Assembly: GCA_017431185.1 (NCBI GenBank)
Contig: JAFRLP010000665.1
Location: 1-7,886, forward strand
Direction: 5' to 3'
Origin: Victivallales bacterium
GTDB lineage: Bacteria > Verrucomicrobiota > Lentisphaeria > Oligosphaerales > Oligosphaeraceae
DNA length: 7,886 bases
Under the pieces are notes generated by a model. The model was not told the origin of the DNA, searched no databases, and saw only the letters and a list, made by a program, of their open reading frames with translations. A program made the translations under genes and the position numbers. Each line of letters begins with the position of its first letter. Positions within the stretch are counted from its first letter, which is position 1. Below, in pieces: positions 1-6,787 of this stretch.

Positions 1-552
1 GACATTCCCAAGCGTGACACCCCCGCCTTTCTGCTGGTGGCGGAGCAGATTGAGAAGCCTGGCAACCTGGGGACCATGCTGCGCTCCGCAGACGCCGCAG
101 GCGTGGATGCGCTGGTCTTGTGCGACCCCCGCACGGACATCTGGAATCCCAATGTCGTGAGGGCCAGCACGGGCGTGCTGTTCAGCATGCCCATCCCCGA
201 ATGCTCCTCCCGGGAGGCGCTCGCATATCTGAAGGGGAATGGAATCCGCATCGTGGCGACCACTCCCCATGCCGAGAAACTGTTCACCGAGGTGGATTTG
301 ACCGGCCCTGTCGCCATGGTGGTTGGGTCCGAACAGGTCGGACTCAGTTCACAGTGGATGGACAATGCGGATTTGCTGGTTCGCCTTCCCATGATGGGGG
401 CTGCCGATTCCCTCAATGTGGCAACCGCCACCACCATTGCGCTCTACGAGGCGCTGCGTCAGCGCATCGCGGCTGGAGTGGTCACCGTGCCTGCCCCTGC
501 GCCCGATGAGTGCCAGCGCGCCTACAACCCACCCGACTATGAAAATCTTTGA
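1..552 (+). CDS. SpoU/TrmH-family RNA 2'-O-ribose methyltransferase (5' end missing)
   Basis: This protein should transfer a methyl group from SAM to a ribose 2'-OH in tRNA or rRNA, in the cytoplasm. The open frame runs in from base 1, so the N terminus, usually a substrate-binding region, lies outside the window. All three SPOUT motifs are visible. Motif 1 is EKPGNLGTMLRSADAAG (bases 52-102), with the conserved Asn and Arg. Motif 2 is VVGSEQVGLS (about 319-348). Motif 3 is LPMMGAADSLNVATATTIAL (about 385-444), part of the trefoil knot that binds SAM. About 30 unremarkable residues follow. RlmB, TrmH and TsnR share this core, so the target RNA cannot be named; the NPNVVRASTG stretch is common in general COG0566 members. 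The last 14 bases overlap the next gene, suggesting translational coupling. Confidence 0.93.
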   Translation, partial: DIPKRDTPAFLLVAEQIEKPGNLGTMLRSADAAGVDALVLCDPRTDIWNPNVVRASTGVLFSMPIPECSSREALAYLKGNGIRIVATTPHAEKLFTEVDLTGPVAMVVGSEQVGLSSQWMDNADLLVRLPMMGAADSLNVATATTIALYEALRQRIAAGVVTVPAPAPDECQRAYNPPDYENL

Positions 553-1342
553 TACGCATACCCACGTCTTTCCAGACAAAATCGCCCACGCCGTCCTGGC
601 GCATCTCCAGGAGAAATCCCAGGGCATCCCCGTCTTTACGGATGGGACTTTCGCCGACCATCAGGCCAAGGCCCTTGCCGCAGGGCACACGGGATGGATG
701 AACTGCCCTGTGGTGACTCGACCCGGACAGTACGCCTCCCTCAACCGCTGGGTGGCCGAACACAACCATTGGCCCGCGCTCTCCTTGGGGGGATTGCATC
801 CTGACGACGGGGACATTCCCGGCATCCTCCACTCCATTCAGGATTTGGGTCTGTACGGGGTCAAACTTCATCCTGAATACCAGGAGTGCAATGTGCTGGA
901 GGAGCGGATGGAGAAGGTCTGGACTTCCTGCGAGGAGATGGGGCTTCGCGTGCTCGTCCATGGCGGGAATGACATCGGCTTCCGCCCCCCATTCCATTCG
1001 CGTCCTGCGGACTTTGTGGAGGTGATGCGCCGTCATCCGGCCTTGAAACTGGTTGTGGCGCATCTTGGCGGGTGGAACGATTGGGATGAGGTGGAGGCGG
1101 TTCTGGCCGGCACGGATGTGCTGATGGACACCTCCTTCGCTCTTCCATTCCTGAAGGAGCCTGCCCAGTTCCTGCGCATCATCCGCAAGCATGGCGTGAA
1201 TCGTGTGCTCTTTGGCACCGACTCACCGTGGGACGATTTGGCGAAAGCCGTTGAGCAGGTGCGCTCCTGCGGCTTGACGGAGGCGGAGCAGACCGCCGTT
1301 TTCTGGGACAATGCCGCGCAGTTCTGGGGATTTCCGCAATGA
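539..1342 (+). CDS. Amidohydrolase-2 family metal-dependent hydrolase
   Basis: The 267-residue product looks like a complete TIM-barrel metal hydrolase of the amidohydrolase-2 family (COG2159, relatives of ACMSD and TatD-like enzymes). The start at 539 gives MKIFDTHTHVF, which places the strand-1 His-x-His metal ligands at H7 and H9, as the family expects. An upstream open extension in the same frame lies inside the methyltransferase gene and shows no homology. Other family landmarks are GVKLHPEYQ with K109 and H111, LVHGG with H141, VAHLGG with H175, and LFGTDSPW with D228, the usual catalytic Asp at the end of the barrel. There is no signal peptide, so it is cytoplasmic. Its substrate cannot be told from sequence. 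It overlaps the methyltransferase by 14 bases and the release-factor-like gene by 4 (ATGA), and it has no clear Shine-Dalgarno site of its own. Confidence 0.88.
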   Translation: MKIFDTHTHVFPDKIAHAVLAHLQEKSQGIPVFTDGTFADHQAKALAAGHTGWMNCPVVTRPGQYASLNRWVAEHNHWPALSLGGLHPDDGDIPGILHSIQDLGLYGVKLHPEYQECNVLEERMEKVWTSCEEMGLRVLVHGGNDIGFRPPFHSRPADFVEVMRRHPALKLVVAHLGGWNDWDEVEAVLAGTDVLMDTSFALPFLKEPAQFLRIIRKHGVNRVLFGTDSPWDDLAKAVEQVRSCGLTEAEQTAVFWDNAAQFWGFPQ

Positions 1343-1809
1343 GCGACCGCAATGCCTGGCTTGCCTTGGATGACCAATCTTTGCTGCGGCTCTGCCGTTG
1401 CGAGGCATGCCGCGGAACAGGGCCTGGCGGGCAGAAGCGCAACAAGACCTCGACGGCGATTCGCCTGGTGCATCTGCCCACCGGCATTGCGGTTGAGGAT
1501 GATGCAACCCGCTCCCAGCATCAGAACCGTGATGGCGCGCTCCGCAAGCTGCGTCTGCAATTGGCCATGGAGTTGCGGGAGGAGCCAGTAGCGGATTGCG
1601 GTCCCATGCCGTCGGAAAAGGCACGTCAGCCTTTTTGGGTGGCGGTTGCCCTGGACGCATTGGAGAACTGTGGCTTTCGCATCGCGGAGGCCGCCGCGCT
1701 GATGGGGCTTTCCACTGCCAGGCTGGGCAAGGATTTGTCGCGCATTCCTTCCTTGTGGCAGAAGGTCAATTCCGCACGGGTGGAACGCGGAATGGAACGT
1801 CTGAGATAG
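1339..1809 (+). CDS. Stand-alone GGQ release-factor-like protein (RF-1 domain plus HTH-like tail)
   Basis: The 156-residue protein has an RF-1 (class I release factor) catalytic domain at about residues 13-85. GPGGQKRNKTS carries the GGQ motif at 30-32, which in this family triggers peptidyl-tRNA hydrolysis in the ribosomal peptidyl transferase centre. SQHQNRDGALRKL follows, the usual second signature. Domains 2 and 4 of RF1/RF2, which read stop codons, are absent, so it resembles rescue factors (ArfB or RF-H type) rather than a normal terminator. The C terminus is not the lysine-rich tail of ArfB. Residues about 97-156 form a helical segment with an HTH-like stretch at about 115-134, as I recall in planctomycete and verrucomicrobial release-factor-like proteins. 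Cys19, Cys21 and Cys24 lie just before the GGQ. It overlaps the hydrolase gene by 4 bases. Ribosome rescue is inferred, not shown. Confidence 0.85.
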   Translation: MSDRNAWLALDDQSLLRLCRCEACRGTGPGGQKRNKTSTAIRLVHLPTGIAVEDDATRSQHQNRDGALRKLRLQLAMELREEPVADCGPMPSEKARQPFWVAVALDALENCGFRIAEAAALMGLSTARLGKDLSRIPSLWQKVNSARVERGMERLR

Positions 1810-1836
1810 TTGACTAGAAAACACCTTTGAGATAAT
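1810..1836 (+). promoter_or_regulatory. Candidate sigma70-like promoter before the rodA-like gene
   Basis: TTGACT at 1810-1815 matches the -35 consensus in 5 of 6 positions, and GATAAT at 1831-1836 matches the -10 consensus in 5 of 6. The spacer is 15 nt, shorter than the ideal 17. It sits in the only real gap inside the gene run and would drive rodA, lepB and the genes after them. Transcription would begin near 1843, just past the apparent TTG start of the next gene. Identified by eye only. Confidence 0.5.
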
Positions 1837-1839
1837 CCT

Positions 1840-3195
1840 TTGCTGTACTCGGCGGACATCAAACAGAATCTGCGCTTGCTGACCAGGCTGGACAAAGGAG
1901 CTTTGCTGTGTCAGGGATTGCTGCTGGCCATTGGTGTGCTGTTCATCCATCATGCGGGCATGGATTACGGCGGAACGCCGCCCCGGCGCTGGATGACGCA
2001 GGTGGTCTGGATTGGCGTCGGCCTGGGGATTTATGTCGCGACGGCGCTGGCCGACTATCGCAAACTCGGCCCGTACAGTGTTCTGGTTTATGCGGGCGGT
2101 GTCGTCCTGCTGGCGCTGACCTTGGTTGTCGGCGCCTCCGTCAATGGCGCCAGATGTGTCATAAAGTTCGGGGATGGTTTGGCTTTGCAGGTCTCCGAGG
2201 TCGCCAAGCCGGCTGTTCTGCTGTTTGCGGCCTGGCTGCTCTCCCATCCCCTGTTGCGCTACCTCAGTTTTCCCTCTGAACTGCTATGGGGGGCAATCGC
2301 GGCTCCGCCAATCCTGCTCGTGGCCCTGGAGCCTGACTGGGGGACGGCGCTGGTCTATTTCCCGTTCACCTTCGCCATTCTGTTTCTGAACCGCCTGACC
2401 TGGAAGGGATGCTGTGGCCTTCTGGTGTGCGCGGTGTTGGCTGCACCTCTCTTGCTGGGGCAGTTGAAGCCCTATCAGAAAATCCGCATTTTCGTCTTTG
2501 CCAGAGAACCGCTGGAGACAATTCTCATGCGAATGGAGAAAGGACATCCCGGAGTCGCCGCGTCAGTTCGCCAATGGCTTGACGGTCAGATGGAAAAACT
2601 GGAGAAAAGCGGTGACGCGGAGGATGGCTCACCCGTCGCCAAGGACGAACCCAAGATACTGGTCACGCCTTCTCCGACCACGCCTCCGAAATCCTCCCAG
2701 CGGGCGGAGGTCAAACGCGAAATTGACGACTGGAACGCCAAGCAGGCGTTTCTGGCGGTTTCGTCCGGTCGGCTGGCGGGCAAGGGGCTTGGCCAGGGGA
2801 CCATGCACACGCTGGGGTTTCTGCCACGCACTGTCGCCCCCACGGACTTCATCTTCGCGGTCATTGCGGAGGAGACGGGACTGATGGGCAGCGCAGCCGT
2901 GCTCCTTCTGCTGCTTGCGGTCATCCTGCTGGCTTGCCGAACCGCCTGGCGGGCGCAGGACGGCTATGGCGCCAGTGTGGCCGTCGGGGCCGCCGTGATG
3001 TACATGACCCACGTCTGCATCAATGTCGGGATGTCTGTGGGGTGGGCCCCCATCATCGGCATTCCGTTGCCGTTTGTCAGTTACGGCGGCTCGTTCATGG
3101 TGGGGCTCATGGCGGTGGCGGGTCTGGTGCAAAGTGTCCATATCCACACGGAACCCAAATCGAAGGAAGACGCGGAGGGGCTGGATGGGCAGTGA
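1840..3195 (+). CDS. rodA: RodA/FtsW (SEDS) peptidoglycan glycosyltransferase with an enlarged extracytoplasmic loop
   Basis: This polytopic membrane protein belongs to the SEDS family, which polymerises lipid II into glycan strands together with a class B penicillin-binding protein. Visible hallmarks are KPYQKIR (210-216), GRLAGKGLGQGT, FLP...TDFIFAVIAEETG with the conserved Asp336, and PLPFVSYGGS near the C terminus. RodA is preferred over FtsW because the neighbours are not division genes. It has 451 residues, whereas RodA usually has about 370-420. The excess is a hydrophilic stretch at about residues 227-295, rich in Lys, Glu, Ser and Pro, in the large loop between predicted TM7 and TM8. 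The usual GAR-x-W and QPSE are here GARCV (103-107) and QVSE (117-120). The frame is closed by a stop at 1828, so TTG at 1840 is the longest possible start. It lacks a clear ribosome binding site, and a later start near 1903-1906 behind AAAGGAG is possible. No PBP2 gene is adjacent in the window. Confidence 0.9.
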   Translation: MLYSADIKQNLRLLTRLDKGALLCQGLLLAIGVLFIHHAGMDYGGTPPRRWMTQVVWIGVGLGIYVATALADYRKLGPYSVLVYAGGVVLLALTLVVGASVNGARCVIKFGDGLALQVSEVAKPAVLLFAAWLLSHPLLRYLSFPSELLWGAIAAPPILLVALEPDWGTALVYFPFTFAILFLNRLTWKGCCGLLVCAVLAAPLLLGQLKPYQKIRIFVFAREPLETILMRMEKGHPGVAASVRQWLDGQMEKLEKSGDAEDGSPVAKDEPKILVTPSPTTPPKSSQRAEVKREIDDWNAKQAFLAVSSGRLAGKGLGQGTMHTLGFLPRTVAPTDFIFAVIAEETGLMGSAAVLLLLLAVILLACRTAWRAQDGYGASVAVGAAVMYMTHVCINVGMSVGWAPIIGIPLPFVSYGGSFMVGLMAVAGLVQSVHIHTEPKSKEDAEGLDGQ

Positions 3196-3697
3196 CAGGT
3201 TGGTCAATCTGGTGTGGGGCTTTCTGGCGCCTCGTCTGGACCGGCGGTTTGCCATTCGGCTGGCCTGCGTGGTGGGCGTCTCCGTGCTGTTTTTCGGGCT
3301 GGTGTGCCGTCCCTGCATCATCGATGGGGAGAGCATGACGCCGACCTATCCGTCCAGGGGCTTCGTCTTCTGCTGGCGCCCTGTCTTTTGGCTTCGCAAA
3401 CCGCGTCGGGGCGATGTGGTGATGGTGCGGTTTGTCGGTCGCAACGTGCTGCTGCTCAAGCGGGTGGTCGCCCTTGCCGGGGATTACGTCGAGTTTCGGG
3501 GCGGGCAGCTTTACGTGAACAGTGTCGCGATTCCCGAACCTTGGAATCCGCCGGGGCGCAGCGACTGGAATCTCGAACCGCGCCGGGTGGAGCTTGGCAA
3601 TGTCTATGTGGTTGGCGACAATCGCTCCATGTCCATTGACGACCATGTTTTCGGGCAGGTTTCCGCCAACCGGCTTGAGGGTGTCCCTGCGTTTTAA
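3185..3697 (+). CDS. lepB: Signal peptidase I (type I leader peptidase, S26)
   Basis: This membrane-bound serine protease removes signal peptides from exported proteins on the outer face of the cytoplasmic membrane. The 170-residue product has one N-terminal transmembrane segment (about 24-41). Next comes the catalytic-serine box DGESMTPTY with Ser50, then LLLKRVVA with the general-base Lys92, and VVGDNRSMSIDDHVFG (142-157), the conserved GDN-x-S-x-D region. It is short compared with E. coli LepB and matches compact single-spanning forms. The ATG at 3185 is chosen because GGAGGGG (3174-3180) lies 4 nt upstream and the start leaves a short cytoplasmic head before the membrane segment. A longer reading from 3023 would read through the end of rodA. 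The gene overlaps rodA by 11 bases, implying coupled translation. Confidence 0.93.
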   Translation: MGSDRLVNLVWGFLAPRLDRRFAIRLACVVGVSVLFFGLVCRPCIIDGESMTPTYPSRGFVFCWRPVFWLRKPRRGDVVMVRFVGRNVLLLKRVVALAGDYVEFRGGQLYVNSVAIPEPWNPPGRSDWNLEPRRVELGNVYVVGDNRSMSIDDHVFGQVSANRLEGVPAF

Positions 3698-3701
3698 GAA
3701 C

Positions 3702-3706
3702 AGGAG
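3702..3706 (+). promoter_or_regulatory. Ribosome binding site of the small membrane-anchored gene
   Basis: AGGAG lies 6 nt before the ATG at 3713. It is one of the clearer Shine-Dalgarno sites in the window and fixes the start of the following gene. Confidence 0.75.
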
Positions 3707-3712
3707 AGAAAC

Positions 3713-4207
3713 ATGACGCTGAAGAAGATTCTGTTTGCTTTGCTGGCGCTGGCTGTGATTGGCGGCGTATGCTGGTGGCTGTTCCATGAGGATGAGGAGA
3801 CCAGGGTGCGTTCCCGTTTCCACGTTCTTGCGGAGGCTGTCGGCAAGCAGGCTGGGGAGGCGAACCACACCACGGCGTACAAGGTGCTTACCATGGGGGG
3901 GCTTTTTGCCGAGAAGGTATCCATCAGCATTCGGCAGTTCCCGTACAACGGGGCCAACACCTCCGAGGAACTGGTCAGCCTGATTGCGCGTGGACGCTCG
4001 ATGTGTACCTCCATCTCCATCTCCGTTCCGGGGATGGAGGTCGCCATCGAGGGGGACAGGGCCTCGGTCCGCTGCGAGGGGAGGGCGTACATTACGGTCA
4101 ACAGTCAAACATACGACGAAAAGCGCAGTTTCATCGCTAGGCTCGCCAAGGTCGAGGGCAAATGGCTGTTCACCGACTTTGAAGATGACAATCTGCTGAA
4201 GAAATGA
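3713..4207 (+). CDS. Small membrane-anchored protein of unknown function
   Basis: I do not recognise a named family. The 164-residue protein begins MTLKK, followed by a hydrophobic segment at about 6-24 that would act as an uncleaved anchor or signal peptide, so the rest should lie outside the cytoplasm. The soluble part has mixed alpha/beta character. Its C-terminal half shows amphipathic strands, including EGDRASVRCEGRAYITV and then SFIARLAKVEGKWLFTDFE. That strand-loop-strand pattern with a GKW turn recalls NTF2-like/SnoaL-type domains, but this is weak pattern matching. Cys20 in GGVC does not form a convincing lipobox because Val sits at -1. It lies 15 nt after lepB with its own good ribosome binding site, and hflX begins 4 nt after it, so it is co-transcribed with export and envelope genes. 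Confidence 0.75.
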   Translation: MTLKKILFALLALAVIGGVCWWLFHEDEETRVRSRFHVLAEAVGKQAGEANHTTAYKVLTMGGLFAEKVSISIRQFPYNGANTSEELVSLIARGRSMCTSISISVPGMEVAIEGDRASVRCEGRAYITVNSQTYDEKRSFIARLAKVEGKWLFTDFEDDNLLKK

Positions 4208-4211
4208 CTCC

Positions 4212-5531
4212 ATGACAGAAAGGAAAGATAGCCATTCCCCGAAAATCCAGTTGGGCAACCAGGAGGAGTCGCTGGTCAGCGCGGCTTTCCTGGTCGGTAT
4301 CCAGACGGACGAATGCGGGCAGGAGGAGTGCGCCGAACTGCTCAATGAACTGAAGGCGCTGGTCGATACCCTGGGCATTGCCACGGTGGGGCAGACCATT
4401 GCCAAACAGCGCGAGCCAAACCCCAGGTTCCTGATTGGCGAGGGAAAGACACGGGAAATCTGCGCCCAGGCTGAACGCGCGGGGGCGGACGTCATCGTCT
4501 TCGATGATATTCTCTCCCCATCGCAGCAGCGCAACTGGGAGTCCGTCTCCTCGCTCCCTGTCATTGACCGCCAGCAGGTCATCCTCGACATTTTTGCCGC
4601 CCACGCCCACACCAGCGAGGCTGTTCTGCAAATCGAACTGGCACGCGCCAGCTACTCCCTGCCGCGCCTGAAGCGCCGGTGGACACACTTGAACCGTGAA
4701 CGCGGACGCGCCGGCGGCATGGGACTGCGCGGCGGCGGCGAACAGCAGCTCGAACTTGACTCGCGTCTGGTGCGGATGAGGATTGCGCGACTGCGCACGC
4801 AGTTGGCGGATGTCCAGCGGCATCGCCAGACGCAACGCAGTGCGCGCATCACCAAACCCGTTCCGGTGGCGGCTATCGTCGGCTACACCAATGCGGGGAA
4901 ATCCTCTCTGCTCAACGCGATGACCAAGGCGGAGGTGCTGGTCGCCGACAAACTTTTCGCCACCTTGGATCCCACGGTGCGGCGTTTCCAGTTGCCAGGC
5001 GGTCTGCCTATCCTTTTGGCGGACACCGTTGGCTTTGTCCGAAAATTGCCTACGCTTCTTGTGGAGGCCTTCCACTCCACGCTGGAGGAGACCGTGCTGG
5101 CCGATTTTATCCTGGAGGTGGTGGACGCCAGTTCCGCCAGTCTGGAGGAGTATCATCGCACGACCTTGGAAATCCTCGATCAAATCGGCGCCAGGAGCAA
5201 GGACGCCATTCTGGTTTTCAATAAAATTGATTTGCTGGATGAACTGTCGCGCCGCCGTCTGCGCAATCGGTATCCTGAGGCCATCTTCTGCTCGGCGCGC
5301 ACGGGCGAGGGGCTCTCCGACATTGCCGAGGTGCTGGAGCGGGCGGTCGATTGTTCGTCGCGCGAGGCGACTTTGCTGATTCCCCATGCTCGCCTGGAGG
5401 CGTTGGCGCGTCTGCGGGAAAGCAGTTCCATCCTGGCGGAGACCTACGCTGAGGACGGCGCGCATATCCGTGCCCGCATTCCCCGGTCTGCCTGGAAAAT
5501 CGCCGAGCCCTATTTGACAGGAGAGGAGTAA
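4212..5531 (+). CDS. hflX: HflX-type ribosome-associated GTPase
   Basis: HflX binds the 50S subunit and splits stalled or stress-damaged ribosomes; it is cytoplasmic. The 439-residue product is full length for the family. The N-terminal HflX domain (about 15-200) carries RFLIGEGK and VIVFDDILSPSQQRNWE, then the linker LRGGGEQQLELDSR, which corresponds to the usual GGPGETQLELDRR with Gln in place of Thr. The G domain has the P-loop GYTNAGKSS (224-232), the switch I region ATLDPTVRR, G3 DTVGF (271-275), HSTLEE, G4 NKID (337-340) and G5 CSARTGEG. A C-terminal domain of about 75 residues follows. The ATG at 4212 is 4 nt after the preceding stop and has only a weak purine-rich site upstream. The last base of its stop codon is the first base of the next gene. 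Confidence 0.96.
   Translation: MTERKDSHSPKIQLGNQEESLVSAAFLVGIQTDECGQEECAELLNELKALVDTLGIATVGQTIAKQREPNPRFLIGEGKTREICAQAERAGADVIVFDDILSPSQQRNWESVSSLPVIDRQQVILDIFAAHAHTSEAVLQIELARASYSLPRLKRRWTHLNRERGRAGGMGLRGGGEQQLELDSRLVRMRIARLRTQLADVQRHRQTQRSARITKPVPVAAIVGYTNAGKSSLLNAMTKAEVLVADKLFATLDPTVRRFQLPGGLPILLADTVGFVRKLPTLLVEAFHSTLEETVLADFILEVVDASSASLEEYHRTTLEILDQIGARSKDAILVFNKIDLLDELSRRRLRNRYPEAIFCSARTGEGLSDIAEVLERAVDCSSREATLLIPHARLEALARLRESSSILAETYAEDGAHIRARIPRSAWKIAEPYLTGEE
5519..5523 (+). promoter_or_regulatory. Ribosome binding site of the SUMF1-domain gene
   Basis: AGGAG lies 7 nt before the ATG at 5531, inside the last codons of hflX. A second AGGAG (5524-5528) is only 2 nt from the start, too close to work. 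The site supports 5531 as the start despite the 1-base overlap with the hflX stop codon. Confidence 0.7.
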
Positions 5532-6784
5532 TGGACAAAACAGTTCCCGAACAGTCTCAGTCTTCCAAGCCAGTGGTGTTGCGCAACGGCAAGAAGGGGG
5601 ATCCGCTGAACCGTCGGCGCACGCAAGAGCAGTTGCTGGCCTCTGCACGGCTGAATCCAGGCAGTGTGGCGAAGAAACCGCGCTTCTCGCGTTTCCGCAT
5701 CTTTCTGTGGGTTGCCGAGGCCATTGTCCTGCTGGCGGTCATCGAGCAGTTCGTGCTGAAGCCGCGTCAGCAACGCAGGAAAATGCAGGAGATGGCCGCT
5801 CAAATGGAACGGCCCGACCCGCAGAAGTTGGGAGAACCTGCGGTCATCCTGGGGAAGAGGGCGCGTCAGTTGCCGGGGCTGGCTGAGGTGGAGGATGCGG
5901 TGCTGGCGCCGCTGGAGGGGCTGGCCCAGGGCAGTTCCACCATGCAGGCTACCCAGGCGGACGTCTCCGCCACCAATCTCCTCCCCGTCGAGGTGGTCAA
6001 CACCATCGGGATGCGCTTTCGGCTGGTTCCCGCAGGAACCTGCACCATCGGCAGCCCCGATGGGGAGGCCGGGCGCGGCAGCATCGAGGTTCCGCATGTG
6101 GTTCCCTTCCCCTCGCATTTCTATATGGGAAAATTTGAGGTGACGCAAGGACAATGGGAGGCGGTGATGGGCAAGGAGCGCAATCCATCTGGCTTCAGGG
6201 GACGCGACCGCCCAGTGGAGGAGGTCAGTTGGTACGACTGCCAGCAGTTCGCGATTCTGCTTTGTCAGCTGGAGAAGGTTCCTGTGGGCACCTATCGACT
6301 GCCCACGGAGGCGGAATGGGAGTACTGCTGCCGTGCGGGAACCACCACCGCCTTCCACTGCGGGGATGACCCTGCGCAACTGGCCCGCTTCGCCGATTAC
6401 GCCGGCAACAACTACACCCGCACTGTTCCAGTGGGGCAGAAACTGCCCAACGCCTTGGGGCTTTTCAAGATGCATGGCAATGTCTGGGAATGGTGTCTGG
6501 ATGATTATGCCAACTATCCAGGAGATGAATCTCCGCGTGGCGAGCACAATAAGTACCCCTGTGTCCGTGGCGGAAACTGGTATGCGGATGCGCCTGAGTG
6601 CCGTTCCGCAAACCGCGCCCGTCTGCCTGGGGCCTCGCATGGCAACATGCTGGGGCTGCGGCTTCTCCGTCAGATTGTGCCTCCGAAGAAGATTACCACG
6701 CCTCTGCCTTCCCGCGACCTTCCCATCAATCCCGAGGTGCGGTATCTGGAGCCTGGACAAAAGAATCCCCCAGCCAACCAGTGA
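5531..6784 (+). CDS. Membrane-anchored SUMF1/FGE-fold domain protein
   Basis: The 417-residue protein has a basic, soluble N terminus (1-55), one predicted transmembrane helix (about 56-76), a polar linker with helical character (77-155), and an FGE-sulfatase (SUMF1-type, C-type-lectin-like) domain at about 156-382. Domain landmarks are NTIGMRF (157-163), GKFEVTQGQWEAVMG, RPVEEVSWYDC, YRLPTEAEWEYCCRAGT, MHGNVWEW (314-321), RGGNWY (346-351), CRSANRAR (from C357) and GLRLLRQI. True formylglycine-generating enzymes have a C-x4-C copper site. Here C357 matches the second cysteine, but the residue five before it is A352, so sulfatase-activating activity is unlikely. Such domains often serve as binding or scaffolding modules. 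Topology suggests that the domain lies outside the cytoplasm, where it would meet products of the neighbouring envelope and export genes, but no partner can be named. Confidence 0.88.
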   Translation: MDKTVPEQSQSSKPVVLRNGKKGDPLNRRRTQEQLLASARLNPGSVAKKPRFSRFRIFLWVAEAIVLLAVIEQFVLKPRQQRRKMQEMAAQMERPDPQKLGEPAVILGKRARQLPGLAEVEDAVLAPLEGLAQGSSTMQATQADVSATNLLPVEVVNTIGMRFRLVPAGTCTIGSPDGEAGRGSIEVPHVVPFPSHFYMGKFEVTQGQWEAVMGKERNPSGFRGRDRPVEEVSWYDCQQFAILLCQLEKVPVGTYRLPTEAEWEYCCRAGTTTAFHCGDDPAQLARFADYAGNNYTRTVPVGQKLPNALGLFKMHGNVWEWCLDDYANYPGDESPRGEHNKYPCVRGGNWYADAPECRSANRARLPGASHGNMLGLRLLRQIVPPKKITTPLPSRDLPINPEVRYLEPGQKNPPANQ

Positions 6785-6787
6785 AAA

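Noticed and set aside
416..538. Upstream extension of the amidohydrolase to a start at 416
   Set aside because: The added residues lie within the methyltransferase gene in another frame and show no homology. The family's first strand begins at the ATG at 539.
3023..3184. Upstream extension of signal peptidase I to a start at 3023
   Set aside because: It would read through the rodA 3' end out of frame. The ATG at 3185 has a ribosome binding site and a normal cytoplasmic head before the membrane segment.
3740..3775. Lipoprotein signal peptide in the 3713-4207 gene, based on Cys20
   Set aside because: The residue before the Cys is Val, where a lipobox needs Gly, Ala or Ser, so an uncleaved anchor or ordinary signal peptide is more likely.
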